Of a stretch of DNA of 26,671 nt, positions 1 to 13,000 are shown one piece after another (the first letter of the stretch is position 1; each line of letters starts with the position of its first letter). Source of the DNA: Nephromyces sp. MM_2019 (taxonomy: Eukaryota; Apicomplexa; Aconoidasida; Nephromycida); contig JADHZB010001342.1 in NCBI GenBank assembly GCA_015657535.1, positions 11,338 through 38,008 on the forward strand. Direction: 5' to 3'. A program made the position numbers and the translations under genes. The notes beneath the pieces were generated by a model that made no database searches, was not told the DNA's origin, and saw only the letters and a program-made list of their open reading frames with translations.

Positions 1-3000
1 TCATGGGGTTGTGTGTATGCCATCTCATGGGGTTGTGTGTATGCCATTTCATGGGGTTGTGTGTGTGCCATTTCATGGGGTTGTGTGTGTGCCATCTCAT
101 AACTTCCCATATTTCCGTTAAAGAACCCTATTGGAAGCTTGTATAGGCTGTTTTCTGCGCCTATAATCGGTTTTAACTGTGTGTGTGTGTCCTGAGCATT
201 GCTTCCATCAGCTATGTAGGAAGAAGCGGCTTCCCTTTGGGAGTTTGCAAGTGCCGAATCTTCACTTTGCCAGTAACTCTGCATATTCCCTGCTGCGGGT
301 GTGTGTGAATTTATAGCTGGGTATTCATCTGTACCTTCATTACGCACATAAATAAGGTTTGATGATGGTAAAAGCCTTCCTGTGCATATATCTGTGGATG
401 TGCTAGGGTGCAATCCTGCATATACAATAGGATGCATCCCAGAATGTGAATTTTCGTGTGTTCCAGGGTACGGAGATCCGCAAGTGTTTGCTTCTGCCGG
501 TGTGTACTGGTGTGTGTGAGATAGCTGCTCCTGGTTAATGCTGTTTTTCAAGCTTAGCATGCGATTAGGCTTGGATGAATCGTGGGCTCCATTCGTGTAT
601 TTCGTGCTACTTCCTTCCTTAGAGCCTTGGCTATGCTTGCTTATACCTAAGGCAGTCTTTAGCTTATCTCCAGCTTCGCCTAAGCTTAGTAGAGCCTCTA
701 ATCTACATGCTAATCCCTTCTTCATGTGGCTTTCTATAGGGAACTCAGGATCTGACGTCACTGGCTTGCTACCTTGGACATAAGCTGATGGCTTCACTTT
801 GGTTGGGGATAGGCTGTATTTCTGCTTGATTATCCCACCTTCTTTGATGAGAGAATACTCTTTAGAAGCCGGCAAGCTTGGGTTTTGCGGGTGCATTCGA
901 TGGCGTGTTGGGGGGGGTGTTAGGTGCTGTGTTGGGTGGTGTGTTTGTGGATGTGCTTGTGTGTGTGCCTGTGCATGTGCTTGCATTTGTTGTGCCTGCT
1001 GGTATGCTTTTATGTGTGTCTCCCTTTGCTGTCCTGGTCGTTGTTGTGTGTATTTTAGCTGCATGCTTGGAGCACTTTCTGGTGTGTAGTGTGGAAGCTG
1101 CCTCTCATCGCCATTGGAATGCCACTGCCAAGCCCCCTTGTACTGATGAATATCCAAAGATCCCCCTCCCAAAGCTGGTGATACTACAGGAACAGGTTTA
1201 AGGCTAACCATACTATCGCCTGGCAGATTAGAGTGGCTTGCAAAGCCATCATCCCTACTTGAAGTATCTATAAATGGTCGGACAAAGAAATTGCGCTCTT
1301 CCTGCAGCCCACTATTATGATTCACTGAAATGCTCATTGGGTGATAGTCTGCATAGTTTAAAACACCACTATCCTCCAGGGGTTGCGCGTGAGCCTCGCC
1401 ATAGGGATTTCTAAGTGGAATAGAGTCACCATGAAGAGCATGCTGGTTGAAAGGCCTTCTGAGGCAAAAGGCAAAGCTTTCACTATTTCTCGGTTCTTGC
1501 ACCCAGGGCCAGTTAGCCTGAAGCTGTGTGTAGGTCTTTCCTGATTGGCCCAATCGACTACTTCCTTCCAAGCACTCCTCCTCAGCCACTGCTATTGTAT
1601 GCTGATGCTCATTGAAAGCGTCACATGGGTAGAAGCTCCTCCCCGCCACAGGATGAGGAGGGTTTAATGGATGTCTCCTTCCTGCATCATATTCTTGAGA
1701 AAAGTGGATATTTTTAAGAGAGTTTGCCTCTTTTTGGGCATCTTCAAAAAATCCGTTTGCTTCTTCTCTTTGGCTGCCTTCTATTGGGTAGTAAAGATGA
1801 ACTTCTCCTTCTGAAGGCTGGTAAGACTTGATAATATCTTGTGTGCTTTTAAGCTGCTTTTCGTGTGGAGCTTGAGGAGGGTGTTCGAAGTGAGTTTGTT
1901 CTCCTCTATAGATGGGTTGTTGGAGGTGTGTTTGCTCTCCTCCACAGAGGAGGCTTGGGGATAGTTGCTGAGGATGATTTCGGGTGACCTCCGACCCTCT
2001 TTCCTGCTGCCCCTCTAGTGATACTAAGTCTGATTGAGTGTGTGCTGCTAATGATGCATTCATGCACTTTTCATGATAGCTTCTAGGCCCCCTCACTTTA
2101 CCGAATGAAAGTTGCTTGTGAATGCTCTCCTGATAGCCCTCCCCCCCAGGAGGTACCGCTTGATGTCTAAGCACTGATGATGCTGCAGATGGCTTGCCTC
2201 TGTGATAGCCGTATTGATCAGAGGTGCGTGAGCCTGTTGAAGAATCAGCACAGTTACCAAGAGATTCTACAGAAAGCGAGAGGGGCGTGCTTCTACCGTC
2301 TAAAGGAGGATTTTGATAGGAAATGCATGACTCGGCTACGGGAATGACTCTGGGAGGTTGATTGGCTCCAAATTTCCCATGTGTGTGATCAGGATTGCAC
2401 CCACTGTCACAAGTACTTAAAGTCTCACAAGATCGCTTCAGATTCTGCCCCCACATATCTTGGTTTGCATCATCCAGGCAATTTCTTGCCTGAGATTCAG
2501 CTTGACCATGAAAGTTGAGGTGTTTGTCTTGCTCTAGATAGTGCAGTGTGTTATAGGAAGGCTCCTGCGTGATTGCTAAGTGTGACGCATTCATGTGCTT
2601 TACTTCTAGTTTATTATCTTCTAACTCGCCAGCGGCTAGCAAATCGGCCTCTTGAGGCCGCCATGAGTTTGAGGGGTGGAGAGACCCCGCCTCCTGTTGA
2701 CTTCCCCACGAGCCTGGAGGGTAGATATACCCTCCCTGTTGACCCCTGCAGGAGCCTCCAGGATGAAAATTTCCCCCCCCCTGGGTGTGAGACTCCCTCC
2801 ATCCTCTCTCCTCATTCCCTACCGGCTTTTCACGATAATATAGGCTTTTTACAAAAAACTCAGTACCCTCGGGGCTTCTCAAGAGTCGCTCTTCCCCCCC
2901 CGGAAAAACTTTGTTGCTCTCTTCAGGCTCAAATTGCTGTGTGCATGACTGACTTTTTGGCATCTCCACACACAGGGGGGGGGAGCCAAAGTTACGCTCA

Positions 3001-4041
3001 ATAATAGAATCTTCGCTAGGATTTCTCCAGCATGAAGGCTCAACAGGACCTAAGTAGTTTTCTTCCTTGCTGAGAATAAGAGGCTGCACATAGCCCCCTC
3101 TGAAGGCTCCGGGAGCTGTCGTAGCTAAACAGACACTTTTTTCTCGGTCATTACTAAGCCTATCGGAGGAGGTACTTGGCAATTCTCTGTTAGATTCATT
3201 CGAACTCGTGGCGTTTGCAAAGAAATTTGGATGATTTGCTTGGTTTATACCCTTCGAGACGCCTATACGCTGCAGATTTGAAGCGTTTTGCTCGCTGTTA
3301 ACCCGGTTCTGACGGCAAGAGCGATCATCTACGTGTGTAACATGCCCTCCCCTGAAGCGTTTTCTTGGATCGCAAGCAACTTCACCCGTTCTTGAGAAAA
3401 CCTCCCCTCCAAGCCTTGTTTGAAGCCTATCAACTCCTTTTTCCATAGCGATCTGATCTGCTCTTTCAAGGCCTTCTTGAATGTAAACCCCCCCCCCTCT
3501 TCGCCAAATTTCCAGGTATTGGCTCTTTCACTACTCTCAAACGATGTATGCCTCCTCATATCCTCAAGGCTACGCCATGAAAAACCCTCTCCGTAGCTAT
3601 CTTCATATCCTGTGCACGCAACCTCCTTCATGGGTTGCTGCATTACTCCAGTATGGCACCCAGCACTTATAGGTGCTGTGTTTACCCTCTGGTTGCCTCC
3701 TTCACACACTCTCTCTCCAACCTGCCGATGGTGCGTTGGCAAAAGCCTTCCCCCATCTACTAAACCAGCAGTTTTTTGCCTTTGAAGCTCAGCCTCTGCC
3801 TGTAAGCTTCTGTAGGCGGTGGGAAAACCCCCCTCTCTAACAGCTTGAAGATTTTGTTTAGGCTGCTGTGCTGGGTAGGAATCTCGTTTACGAGCTTCCA
3901 TTGCTCTTCTTCCACCATCATCCAATGAAAAAGAAAAAGTCCTGGCATCATACGGCAAGCCGTTACCCTGAAGATCTAGCTTATCCCAGCCATGCTGAAG
4001 GCTAGGGGCTACTTTTTCAGCTTCTCCACTCTTTAGTGCTT
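1..4041 (-). CDS. Exon E of the giant gene, open at left edge, one frame break
   Basis: Two overlapping open frames make up this exon. The upstream part (4041 to about 3498) is in one frame, which stops at 3329. The downstream part is open without a stop from 3527 to base 1, about 1,175 codons. They overlap at a run of ten C (3488-3497). A run of eleven would join them cleanly, so I treat this as one exon with a one-base error. The product is a disordered Gln/His/Ser/Pro/Gly/Glu-rich chain. It includes a Gly/Gln/Trp/Pro-rich segment (2790-2640), a Gln/Ala/His/Thr tract (903-1023), a more ordinary Lys/Leu segment (about 870-620) and 8-residue repeats at the edge. No domain is recognised. Other runs of 8-9 C or G in the exon keep the frame. 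Confidence 0.65.
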
Positions 4042-7000
4042 CTGTGTGCGAAGATGTTGGAAAGTATACGAATTCGGTGTTTATGCGTCGATGTGTGTGT
4101 TTGCTGAGGCTGATTTTCGCAGTTTTAAAAAGATTTCTTTGGTCTATTTTCATTGTATGATGCTACTTGAGATTGCAGTGCTCCAGCAGGATACTTGCTC
4201 GTGCTACCATAGCTTTTATCTGCAAAAGTCTCTGCTTTTTGTGTGTATTCTTTGCAGGCGTGTGTGGGAATGTATACTCATGCTACCAGTTACTTCATCA
4301 CTCATGAGTTGGTTTGAAGTTTGGTAATGGTGAGAGCTTCTATGTGATGTGTAGGCTGCAAATTAAATAGTCGCAGGATTCGTTGCCTTTGTCGTTGGTG
4401 TATTTTTCTGTTTTTGTGTGTGAGGAGATACTGCATATCTGTGAAAGTGTGTGTATGTGTTTCAGTTGAAGTGCTTCTTTGTTGCTGTTGTGAGTTTTAA
4501 TACTTCATGTGTATGTGGGCTGAAATACTTCATGTGTGTGTGAAAGTGGAAATGCTTGATTTGTGCGTGAGTTAAAGCGCTTCATTTGAGCAACTGTCTG
4601 AGAGTTTTATTTCTTGAGTTTATGCTGGTGGATTGTGTTTCCTTTTATAAGGAGTATATATAAGCAGATATATCGATGTTTGAAACTGTAATTTGCTGTG
4701 TGTGTTACCCCGAGTTTCATCTTTTTTGAGTGTACCTACAGCGACAATTCTTAGCCCTCAGCAATAAATGCTTTAATCTTTATTTTCCATGTTTTTCCAG
4801 CGCTCAGACAATTTGTTTCCCCTCTCTTGCTTATGTGTGTTTTTTTGCGCGTTCCTACACTTTTTAACCTTCTCTTAATTTCCTTTCTCTTCATGCCCCT
4901 TTCTCTTCGTTGCCTGTGTATTTGCTAGCTCTTTGTTGTTGCGCACTCTATTACTATTCAAGCTAAGTTTGTGTGTGTGGCCATAATCGATGAAAAGAGT
5001 TGAAAGTGATTCTCTAGCCCTACACACTGTATAAAATGCGTGCCTGCTATCCCTTAGATGGCGCAGATCGCTCTTTCAGTCTCTTATTATCTCTTTCATT
5101 CCCTCACTTTTTCTCTCACTTTCTCGCTTATTTGTCTTACCCTGAAGTCTTCACAAATAGATGTACATAGATACTCCACCAGTTCTCTTACCTCCTTCCC
5201 TTCCTTGTGTGTGTTCTTTCAACCGCTCGGCCTCTTTTTCACACGGAATACCGCGTTGCCTTAATGAATCAAGCGATTTTGTGTGCAACACATTCCCATT
5301 ATCTGCATGCGACTCTGTGGATACTTCTGGGTGTATGTACACCGGCATGCTCGTTGCTCCAAACGTAGAAGAGGGAATTTCAGCTTCAAATCTCCCAGCG
5401 AAGGAGTTTCCTTCATCATCCTGCTGCTGCTGTATTACTCCCAGTAGTTTTAATGCTTCCCTACTGCCGGATACTGAAAGCTTAGAGGCTTTATCCTCAC
5501 TGCTAGGAAGCCTCTGATCCTTGCCCTTTACCGAATCAAAGTCATACCCCAGCCACTGCGTATAGATTCCCTCCTCACGAGGGGGGTTTGATACCTTTCG
5601 AGCGTAGTCCTTGCTGTTGAGATCGCCTACATACCCGTTGAAGCTGCCTTGATCTACAGTATGAGCTTCTCTAGCACAGCTAGAACCCCCCAAAGAGTGT
5701 GAACTATGATGAAAATCGCAGGTCGTGTTTCTCTCCTGCTGATTGAAGAGACTTTCTTGGCTGTTTGGTTGGGTGCTAACCATGCTTCCTTCAGGATGGG
5801 AGCTTGAGAGAAGCTCTTCTTTGATGACTTCTGTTCTGCATCTCTTCATCCGGGAAGCTTGTTTTTCCACACCCATTGGTTTTTCTTGCAGCGAAGGAGT
5901 AGAGTTTTCTGATATTGAGGGCTCTGGGCCAACTGAAAATGCTTTTCCCGGTTCATTATAACTTGAAATGAGATTTTCAGCACTACAGGAAGTGTAGCTT
6001 TCGCGACATTGCTTATCACCTGCACGAGGTAGATTGGAGGTGATTAGAAACTTTTTTTTGTGTGTTAATATTTTGTGGGGGGGGTAAATTACAGCTTTGG
6101 AAGGGGTCCTTGGGGCTTTTTGGGGGGGTGACGGTTACTGAGTGGGAGTGCTTGTGTTGTTTTGTGGGGGGAGGGATGGCTTTGGGGGGGTAGTGGTGAA
6201 GATGTGTTGGTTTGGGGGGCAGGGTTTTGCCTGCTTGGGGGTGTGATGGGGTGGAGATACCAATCAGTGTATAGTGGAGGTTTACACCTGCTCTGTAACG
6301 TGGTGCGTGGAGACAAGAATCCCCTTATAGAGGGGAGAACTCCCTTTGAAAATTGGAGATGCAGTTTGAAGTAGCAAAGGCTAGTTTGAAATGCATGCTT
6401 TCCCCCCTTTGATACCCCCATTGGTGTTAGCAAGTCGAATTTATAAGCAAACCTACCAATTCCGCCGGATGTAAGTAAGTCCCTTTCTTTGCACACACCT
6501 AGAGCTGCATGGCTTCGCCTGACTAGGCTGTTGCCCTCTGCTTCATTTCCTTCATACTCGCAGATATGCGGAAGACAAGTGGGAGCTTTTCCTTCAGTAA
6601 ACTGCCCTTCAGTGTGTAATGAAGAAAAATGGTGGCTGCTCGCTGAATCTGTCATACATGGGGTATGTGAAGCTTCGCACACCAAACAATCTGAAGTAGT
6701 TTAAGTGCTTGAAGGGGCTGATTATACTACGAAGCTATACAGCAAAGGTTTCTTATTATAAGGATGATCATGCTACCCAATATCAAGCAAAATTATAAGA
6801 GCGAGGCTGGGGATGAAGCTATCTTTCTTCTCATTAAATGCTCTAACACAATTTTTTGTATGTACAGTATGGTTTTATGCGCGCCTACTCACTATACAAG
6901 AAGAAGTGGGCGAAGATCTCTTGAACCTTGAGATCTTCATACTTAAGAAAGAGGTATACTATGAGGAAAAGCTAGAGCAGGAACAAGGCAAAATTCTATA

Positions 7001-10000
7001 CAAGGATATGAGACTTTTGATGATAGTGAAGCATGGAGTCTCTGTGATAGTAGACTTTACCAAATATATATGCTCGAGGAAATGCGAGGTGCTGGAAGTC
7101 AGTTTATTCCTCGCAACCTCCTGATAAGCTTACTAAATCAGACTTATTAGCAGGCACAGCACACAGTTAAAAGAAGTTTAAGCTATTCACACACAGGAAT
7201 ACAGTCAACAAACATGAGTAGCATAAACAAAGCGGTAGAAGCTCGAAAAACATACAAAAAAATTGTTTTAAAAATGTTTCAACCCCGTACACACAAACGA
7301 AAGGCTGCCAAGTTCAAGCTACATCACTCTTGCTACTTCAAAATACTATGTACCTGCCCTCTTCTACCCTTTTTTTCCCTTAAGTCTTGATATGTATACT
7401 TGTTTTTCTCACCAGGCTTTCCTCTAGGCTCAATTACTCCTTCCATATGCTCGAATGTCTCACCATACGAATATGCGCCCCCCGGAGTCGATGCTGTAAA
7501 CTTTGAATCTCTACCTTCCCGCAATCTGCAGCGTTGCCGCAGCCAGCCAGCATTTCCTGTAGTATCACCTTCTATGAAGGTAGCTTTATTTGGAGCCAAG
7601 CCTAAAGCTTCCCTCACAGAAGAAGCATAACTGGCGCTTTCGACATCTTGTGAAGCATGTGCACACATCTTCTGCTTGAAGTCTGCCTGTGTGTGTGATT
7701 CATGGGGAGGGAGCTTCTTGGAATCTCTGCATTGTGCGAAAGCATTGGAGTTCTCGTACGATATTCTGGTATCATTCTCAAAGCCTTCATCAAATTGCTG
7801 GCGATTTTTGTGTGTTTTTCCGTCTTTGAAAAAGCTGTTATTTTGGTATTGTGGCTCCTCCTTATGGGTATTCTCATACAGCAGTTCACTTTTGTGCCTA
7901 TCTGTTGCAGCATACGCAGCAGAACTTTTTATTTCTTCTCTCTTTGTCTTTTTTTTTTCGTCCTCCTTATTGTGTGTTCTTTGGGATTTTTTTCCGTTTT
8001 CTTCAGATCTATGCTTTTGGCGGAAGAGCCGATCTTCTTGAAGATTCCTGCGATTTCTAGCAGCTTCTTGGGTTGAAATAGAGGAAGTTCTTAGTTCTAG
8101 TCCTTCTACACCTTCTCCGTCTACACCGTCTCCTTCTTCTCTTTCTACATCTTTTATTCCTTTTCCTTCTGCAGCTTCTTCTTCTGCTTCCGTTAAAGAT
8201 TCTTGCCGATGAGAAACAGAGCTTTCATGGCTCCTTTCCGAAGTGGGTGTCGTGGGTGAGCCAGGCTTTTTCCCCGGATTTTTGCTGCTTCCTCTGCTTG
8301 ATTGATGACGGCTTGTTATCTTCTTTCCGCCAGTCTTCACTTTGTAAAAATCAATATTTTGCTGGTATTTTGATGAATTATTTTCTATTTTCCGATCTTC
8401 ATTGCTAATAGAAGGGGATGCATGAGAGGTTGTTATGTTAGTATCGTTTTCCCAGTAGTTTCCTGCTTCATGTGGCCTAATAGAAGCTAGTTCCACCCGT
8501 GTAGATCCTCGAAGATTCCGACTGCTACGTAAATCTTCTACTAGTGATGATAAATCTTGGTTTGTGCTGCAACTCGAGCTATGTGGGCAGGCTGATTGAA
8601 CCATGTGTGGCTGGTGCTGTGGCCAAGAATACCCACCTACTTGATTCCCCCCATTATCTCCATTCAGAAAAGCCCCTAAGCATAAATTGTTTGAGCTAAC
8701 CAGCAGTGGGGAGTGTGTGTGGGGCATTTCCCGCCCCTTTTCTAAGGCTTCAAGCATCCATAACCTCGACATCGCATCCTTACAGTAGCTATCACCATGA
8801 AGAGGAAGATCAGTGCCGTGACTGATTATCCCAGGGTAGCACTGCTGCGCAACCATCTGATGAAGCCAAGGCCTTCTCATTAGTAAATCATAATATCCAC
8901 AGCCTCTCAGTTCACCCATCAGCTGCCCCCCATGATATCCGTAGCCTAAGCTACAGCTGCTCTGGGGACTAAGCAGGCTATTCTGGCGCGCCCATGGAGA
9001 ACAGAATGGATATGAGTAACAAGCAGCTCTTTGAGCTGAAGTTTCTCTAATGTAGGGCTCTATTAGCGAGGGATTTTGAGCAAGGAAATTCATCCAGTGA
9101 GAGCCTCTGTTATGTGCATTGAAGGGAAAAAACTCGCTGTTATCCCTTTCCCATGGGAGGAAGCAACTGTTCACCCAGCCAATGCCAGGGCTTCCTCCTT
9201 GACCGTTGCAGTGATTGTAGATTAGGGGGGGTGGCTTAAGACAGGCAGCATCATTCCACCGGAAGCTGCTTGCGGGACTAAATAATGCTGACGCTTTCCA
9301 TGAAGCCAACGTGCTGATGTTGATATGATTTCTTCTGCTTTGAGCATCTTCTGGTTTAGAAGCAGAAGTGGCGTTTTCAGTGATGTCTGCGGCGTCAATT
9401 CTAGCCTCTCTCACCGCACTGCTACTGCATCTCGACGTCACTGCACATTCTGCGTTTTCTTGTTCAAAATCTCGGTTTTTACCACTGCTATTCTCAATAG
9501 CGGAGGAGTTCTTGTTTTCTACGGGCTCTCCCAAGAGGTTGTGAATATCTTGTGTGTGAAAGTGAAAAAATTCTGATGGAGAATGAGCAAATGAGTTGGA
9601 GCATGCATGAAAATAATCCAAAAAGGGCTTGTTGCTATCTTCACATGACTTTAATCTCTCTATGTGTGTGCTATCGAAGCTTTTCAACCCGTTATTCCTC
9701 TTTTTGTTGCTCAAAGCTGGAATTGCAGCTACACGTTCTTCTCTCTCGTAACTATCCGAAGTCCATAAAGGGGCTTCGCCTCTTCCACTTGTTTTGGATG
9801 AATTTGCATCATTTTCGACCGTTTTTTCTTCTTCACGGAATCTTCTTTCTTTATCCTTCAAATGTGTTAAGTCTGATGCTCCCTCAAGAATTGAACCCAC
9901 AGCTTCTGGCAAATTCCGTGTGTATTGCCTCCTCTCATTCTCATCCACTGGCAAGGGCAGTATTTGCTTTTGCTTAGCATGGCAAGCCAGAGATATTACT

Positions 10001-13000
10001 GTAGAAGCAGAGCCTTTATCGCTGTCCTTTAAGCACTTATCTTTCTCCTTGTATAGGCTAAGGGTTAATTGACTATTATCACCCTTGACAGGAGCATGGT
10101 CCTCCTTCGCATGCTTCTTGCCCGCTGCATTAGTATAATAGCCCTCTTCAGGGATGTTTTTGACTGGAGGAAGCGGGTAGATTTGCTTCTTCAAAAGGGT
10201 GCCTTGGGAGGAAGGTGTTTTTCCTGAGGAATTTTCACCGTTTAATGTCTCTACATAATTTGAGTTTCCAGAGGCTATGGATTTCAAGTTTCCTCCGTTT
10301 TCAGCTATCCCCAAAGGAATGCATTCATTTTCTTCATCCAGTGGTGCTGTAAGTTGAATACAAAAATCCTTGATTTTCTACTAAAAAACTTAAACATGAG
10401 AAATCTAGTCATACCCTTTATCAGCTGATGCCCAGATGAGGGTAGCAGGTTGGTGACATGTTGAAATGATCACATACTGAACTGCTCTCTCGCATGTTTG
10501 CACGGCAATTTATAAAAGTATCGAAATGGCCATATATGTGCCTTTGATTGGGTTGAAGACACTTTAGTTAGCAGGCATACGTTTCGCCTTTGATGCTGCG
10601 AACTTTTGCAGACAGATTAGCTTGTTTGTGACTCAGGATTAGCACATCATCCAGAATTCTAGATGCAGCTTAAGACCAGATGAGCCTCGCTTTACCTTTT
10701 AATTCATTGTGGGTAGTTGCAGTTTTCATTACACTCTAATATCTTGTTTATCAGTTGTGTTTGTATTACGCTCTCATTCACTTACTCTAAACTTTGCATC
10801 ACTTTAAGTTAAAACTAACTAAGCTTAGCATTACTTGCAAATACTCAGATTAACATCTTCGCCGAGCTCTACACAATGGCCTTCTTTATGATAATGTTCT
10901 ACAGGCAAGCTTTAAAGCTGATAACTCTGCTAACCAACAAACCACCGCTAAAAATAGCCATCTGCAGTAATAGTCGGAATCTCGAGCTAGATACGATGCA
11001 CGCACAAACCTACTATTCTGTGCATGTTGAGTAGATGAGGATGCTGAGAGATCACGCTGAATTCAGCCAAAAAGGCTGCCAATATCATTCCAAGGTTTAA
11101 TCTCATATATCAATTTCTGGGAATTTTCTTTGCTTTAAGAAGTTCTTTTATTAATAAATATTATTTTCAATATTTTTCGGTCATTCTCGCGATCTCAACT
11201 AACCTTTTTTGCGGCTACAAAACGCGCTGCATTTTTTTAGCCCCTCATTTCCTAGATTTGAGTCACAATCTTCTCCATCGTAGGCTATCGTAGAAAGATT
11301 TGCTTCCCTAGAATTCTCGTCTTCTTCTCCTACCTGTAGTTTTTCTAGGGAATCAACTGTCATATGAGCTACAATCACTTTTTGAAAAGTATGCATGAAG
11401 GGCTCTTTCATGGTGTCAAAATTTAACAGCATCTTTTGGGCGTTTTTCATTTCAGATGATACGCTTCTTTCTAAGAAAGAGCCATTCACAGGCTTGCCTT
11501 CATAGCTTGATTCCTTGCTGGCTAGGGGGCCACTTTGAAGAGGGAAGAGCAGCTCTTTCTCAAAGAGAAGCTTATTCGCTCTTTTACGTCTTTCGTTTGA
11601 GCTGAGCCCCGTAAGCAATGAAGCACAGGCTTCGACGGCTTCAGTGTGTTTGTTTTCCTTTGATGAGATGTTTAAATCGTGCTTCTCACCATTTTGGAAC
11701 GTTTCTCTGCGGGTGAAATGTTCATAGTTTGTAGGAATTGGCTGGTTTTGATGCTGATGATGAGCTACTGGCTCCTCAGCGTTGTCTTTTGAGTTTGCTC
11801 CTTGCAAAGTTTCATGCGTTTGAACTCCTAAAAAGCGGATAGCTTCATAGGAATTTAGAGAAAAATCTTCATGATAGCAGCTTTGAGAGTCCGTCGCGGG
11901 TGTTGGTTGTGACACAGTACTCTCTCGAGTACCTGTTATAGCACTTTTTTCATTCCATTGAAGTACAGACCAACTGAAGGTACCCCGCATGGGAGACCGT
12001 ATTTGCTCCACAAACAAGGTTTTTGGAGTCGTTTTTTCTGCTTCATTAGTATTCGACAGAGCTAAGCTTCCTTGTGCATCGCTATCGGCAGAAGAATGAC
12101 TAGTTTTTTGATAAATTAACGACGGTATCTTAGGGCTCTCCCAGAGTTGATGGATAACCTTAGAAGAAGGCTTAAGCCTAGATAGTACTTTATTTTTGCC
12201 CAGTGACACTTTATTCTTCCTACATATGCGATTAATACTAATGCCATTGCTCTTGGCAAAATGGAAATGGTAGTAGTCCTCCACCAGCAGAGGTTTTTGA
12301 TGATGTTTATGCGCCTGTTTGAAGCTACATGCCATTTCTTCGCTGGTATCCTCCTTAGAATAGACCTGTTGTCTTTTATTGAGCTTTCCGCAGCGGTTTT
12401 TTGATGAGTAAAACTCCTCGATATTATGGCTGTGGATAGCACTGGCTCCATTTTCCTCCTCATTCTCTGTGGCTGCGAGTGCCGTATCACATTCTGCCCA
12501 CTCTGCTTTTTCCAACGGTTCAGCTGATTTCTCACTCTTCATTGTTATACTGCATTCTGAGGTGGTATTTCCTGCGGCAGGAAACTCTCTCCTTTCTTCC
12601 TGAAGTGAGCCTGCTGCTACTTTAGCTACTATGCTTCGCTTAACATCTGAAGTATCTTGTAGCTCTTTATCATTAGAAATCCTTCGGTTCAAGGAATTTT
12701 CCCTTAAAATATTAGTATTTTGGAGACCTTCTGATCCCCACCTTTTTCCATCCTGTTCTACAAATTTTTTTTTGTTTATGCCTTTGAAGGGTGAAAGATC
12801 CTTCTCCGATGCTATACTGCCTTCCAGTTTAGGGGAGGCAATGAAGCTGCCTTTTCTCACCGGAATTCGTATGTTGGGTATACGCGTGTTTGCTCTTCGG
12901 CAGGTGGTAGTCCTTTCTTCACTAGCCACTATAGAATCATTGAAATTTGATGGTCTTGGTTTTTCCTTCGTACTTTTTGAAACCTCTTTACTTTGCTGGA

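Noticed and set aside
1..98. Possible CRISPR-like array
   Set aside because: The 24-bp units are directly adjacent without spacers and lie in a coding frame of a eukaryotic gene.
538..1201. Three overlapping plus-strand open frames rich in Cys, Val and Gly
   Set aside because: They lie opposite the continuous minus-strand frame of exon E and arise from TGTGTG-rich sequence.
2573..3004. 143-codon plus-strand frame and the opposite 62-codon frame
   Set aside because: Shadows of exon E. Neither has recognisable content, while the minus frame continues on both sides.
3329..3487. Tail of the upstream exon E frame, ending at a stop at 3329
   Set aside because: Treated as out of frame after the ten-C run, because the alternative frame continues for over 1,100 codons.
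5161..5517. 118-codon plus-strand frame
   Set aside because: Antisense shadow of exon D.
6089..6456. Continuation of the exon C frame, ending in Pro/Thr/Gln-rich sequence
   Set aside because: Composition changes abruptly after a GTAGGT donor, and the phase-matched acceptor at 6020 joins exon D cleanly.
7614..8076. Several frames on both strands, some hydrophobic
   Set aside because: Shadows of the Lys/Glu-rich part of exon B; the hydrophobicity comes from the complement of AAA/GAA codons.
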